Position numbers and translations under genes: made by a program
The notes under the pieces: generated by a model
Database searches by the model: none
What the model was told of the DNA's origin: nothing
Seen by the model: only the letters and a program-made list of their open reading frames with translations
Assembly (NCBI GenBank): GCA_030220185.1
Contig: JASPKZ010002337.1
Location: 653,501-717,500, forward strand
Direction of reading: 5' to 3'
Source: Diploptera punctata
Lineage: Eukaryota; Arthropoda; Insecta; Blattodea; Blaberidae
DNA: 64,000 nucleotides
Part shown: piece by piece, positions 62,156-64,000 of the stretch
Layout: each line of letters starts with the position of its first letter
How positions within the stretch are numbered: position 1 is the first letter of the stretch

Positions 62156-62706
62156 TACTCACTGGCACTATCGAACCCGTAGGTTCATGGCCGCACGGAC
62201 ATAAGCTCTCCATACATCCCTATCCTGAGCTAATGCTTTCCAATCATTCCCTGTATAATCTACTTCCCTCAAATCATAGTTAATGTTGTTCTCCCACCTC
62301 ATTTTTGGTCTACCAACTGGGCGTTTTCCTTCTGGCTTTCCTACAAGAAGTTTCCATGCACGTCTTTCATTCCCCATACGCGCAACATGTCCTGCCCATC
62401 GCAGTCTACGGGACTTAACTGTTCTTATTATATCTGGCTTCCTATAAAGACCATGTAGTTCATTGTTATGTAGTCTTCTCCATTCACCTGTCTGTTCATC
62501 TCTCTTTGGTCCAAAAATTTTCCTAAGAACTTTATTCTCAAATACTCGTAATTTCCTTTCCTCCCTTAAAGTAAGAGTCCATGTTTCGCACCCATATAAT
62601 ATAACTGGTAGAACAATAGTTTTATATATTTTCAGTTTAATGTTTTTTGAAAGGAGTTGGGACGTCAAGAGTCTCTGTAATACATAATATCATTTCCAGA
62701 ATTGAG
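62156..62706 (-). mobile_element. LINE-A with intact 166-codon C-terminus
   Basis: Minus frame 62668-62168: LYGCETWTLTLREERKLRVF, GPKRDEQTGEWRRLHNNELH, RRLRWAGHVARMGNERRAWK, LLVGKPEGKRPVGRPKMRWE, YTGNDWKALAQDRDVWRAYV, MNLRVR. This is the cleanest copy of this region and a good consensus proxy. 5'-truncated at the LNSGNA codons. Confidence 0.92.
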
Positions 62707-62839
62707 TTTTGAAATATCGTCCTACATTCCTTTAAAGAATTGTGAACGAATCTAGCTACTGAGTTTGTTCTCATGAAAATATATAACAAAATATCATCGA
62801 TCTTACTTATTAAGACACCGAAATTTACATAAATGCAAT

Positions 62840-63570
62840 AAAAGTGGGACTGGAAGTAAAAACAAATAAAACTAAATATATGGTTACACACAGAAATACG
62901 TTATATAATGGAAATTGACAATTAATAACAAATAAAATAAATTTTGACGATGTGGATGAATTCAAATACCTAGGAACAATAATCGCAAACAAGAATGAGA
63001 TGCACAAAGAAATTAAACATAGGCTCAATTCTCGAAATGCGTGCTATTATGAGTTACAGAGACCTTGAGGTCCCAACACCTTTCAAAAAACGTTAAACTG
63101 AAAATATATAAAACAGTTATTCTACCAGTTATATTATATGGATGTGAAACATGGACTCTTACTTTAATGGATGAAAGGTGTTTACGAGTATTTGAGAATT
63201 AAGTTCTTAGAAACATTTTGGACAGGTGAATGGAGAAAACTACATAACAGTGAACTACATGGTCTTTATAGGAAGCGAGATATAATAAGAACAGTTAAGT
63301 CTCGTAGATTGCGATGGGAAGGACATGTGGCAGGAATGGTGTATGAAAAACGTCCATGGAAGCTTCTTGAATGAAAACGAGGGAAAACGCTCAGTTAGTA
63401 GACCAAGAATGAGGTGGGAGTATATTATTAACCATGATTTGAGGGAAGTAGATTATACAGGGGATGATTGGAAAAAATTAGCTCCGGATAGGGATATATG
63501 GAGAGCTTATGTCGGCGAGGCCATGAACCTACGGATTCGATAGTGCCAGTGAGTTAGTTAAAAGCCTTAT
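62840..63570 (+). mobile_element. LINE-A, about 730 bp, decayed
   Basis: From AGTGGGACTGGAAGTAAAA (GLEV) through TGGATGTGAAACATGGACTC to MNLRIR and GCCAGTGAGTTAGTTA. Deletion of the KIFGPKRDEQ codons near 63215 and frameshifts. Confidence 0.85.
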
Positions 63571-63734
63571 ATGAAGGATGCAAGGAAAATACCACGTACG
63601 TCTTGCTGTTAGAAAGGCACATAATTTTTTTTATACATCCTTGGTACAGCACTACTCTTCTCAGGAAGAGATTTCAAGGTATGTTCGGTATGAAATGGTT
63701 GGCAGTTCCCTTGCAAGAATTTGTGACTGGAAGG

Positions 63735-64000
63735 AAACAACAATAAAACTAAATATATGTTCACACATAGAAATACGTTATATAATGGAAATGACAGCTA
63801 ATGACAAATGAGGGAAATTTTGAAGAAGTGGCTGATTTCTAATACCTAGGAGCAATAATTACAAACATGAATGAAATGTACAAAGAAATTAAACATAGGT
63901 TCAATTCTGGAAATGCATACTGTTATGCAATACAGAGACTCTTGTCGTCCAAACTAATCTCAAAAAATCATTAAACTGAAAATAAATAAAACTGTTATTC
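63735..64000 (+). mobile_element. LINE-A, runs off the window
   Basis: Starts at ACAATAAAACTAAATATATG (NKTKYM) and continues through NEGNFEEVADF and CYAIQRLLSS to LK(I/N)K at the last base. Confidence 0.85.

Noticed and set aside
62463..62687. Plus-strand frame MLCSLLHSPVCSSLFGPKIF
   Set aside because: Antisense shadow of the LINE-A C-terminus; it recurs opposite every LINE-A copy (21399, 36752, 56072).

Overview
The window looks like intergenic or intronic DNA from a large, repeat-rich arthropod nuclear genome. The evidence is dense non-LTR retrotransposon (LINE) fragments, tRNA-derived SINEs with Pol III A and B boxes, MITEs with TA, TTAA or TTA target duplications, Helitron-like ends, and long (ATT)n and (TA)n microsatellites. 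There is no bacterial gene organisation. The families suggest an insect, and I favour a cockroach-like polyneopteran, but that attribution is a guess from family resemblance.

Repeats dominate. LINE-A is the youngest and commonest, with about 20 pieces whose ORF2 3' end closes in a tetranucleotide tail (AGTT or TAAG). LINE-B is next, with an RNA-dependent polymerase domain and GRP-R-RW C-terminus. LINE-D, LINE-E (CR1/Jockey-like), LINE-G and a fragment with a restriction-like endonuclease domain are rarer. SINEs fall into at least six groups, named A to F here. Several DNA elements can be bounded exactly: two piggyBac-like MITEs (TTAA), two copies of a 0.9 kb TA-flanked element, a PIF/Harbinger-like MITE (TTA), a 546 bp element with CACA flanks, and two MITEs nested in one LINE.

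Layout. 0-7 kb: piggyBac MITE, the X repeat family, a 319 bp tandem dimer and the longest LINE-B. 7-20 kb: SINE and LINE mosaics, three-copy repeat R, and SINE-D inside LINE-D. 20-29 kb: the TA element split by LINE-A, a broken DUF4817-type transposase, and inverted duplicates. 29-36 kb is the least repetitive part and holds the best protein-coding exon candidate (minus strand, 31856-32241). 36-50 kb: LINE/SINE mosaic and an internally deleted LINE-A with target duplication. 50-64 kb: LINE-G, two foldback elements (one at 49 kb), nested LINEs, full-length SINE-B, and a 71 bp minus-strand exon candidate encoding one membrane span at 61986-62056.

No complete cellular gene is visible. The two exon candidates are both on the minus strand; nothing shows that they belong to the same gene. 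Insertion order can be read in several places: LINE-A interrupts LINE-B and the TA element, LINE-B interrupts the piggyBac MITE and repeat X, and SINE-D interrupts LINE-D. The most unusual signal is a pair of foldback elements that carry 12-14 bp target duplications, and whose outer arm sequences match each other within a copy but differ between copies.
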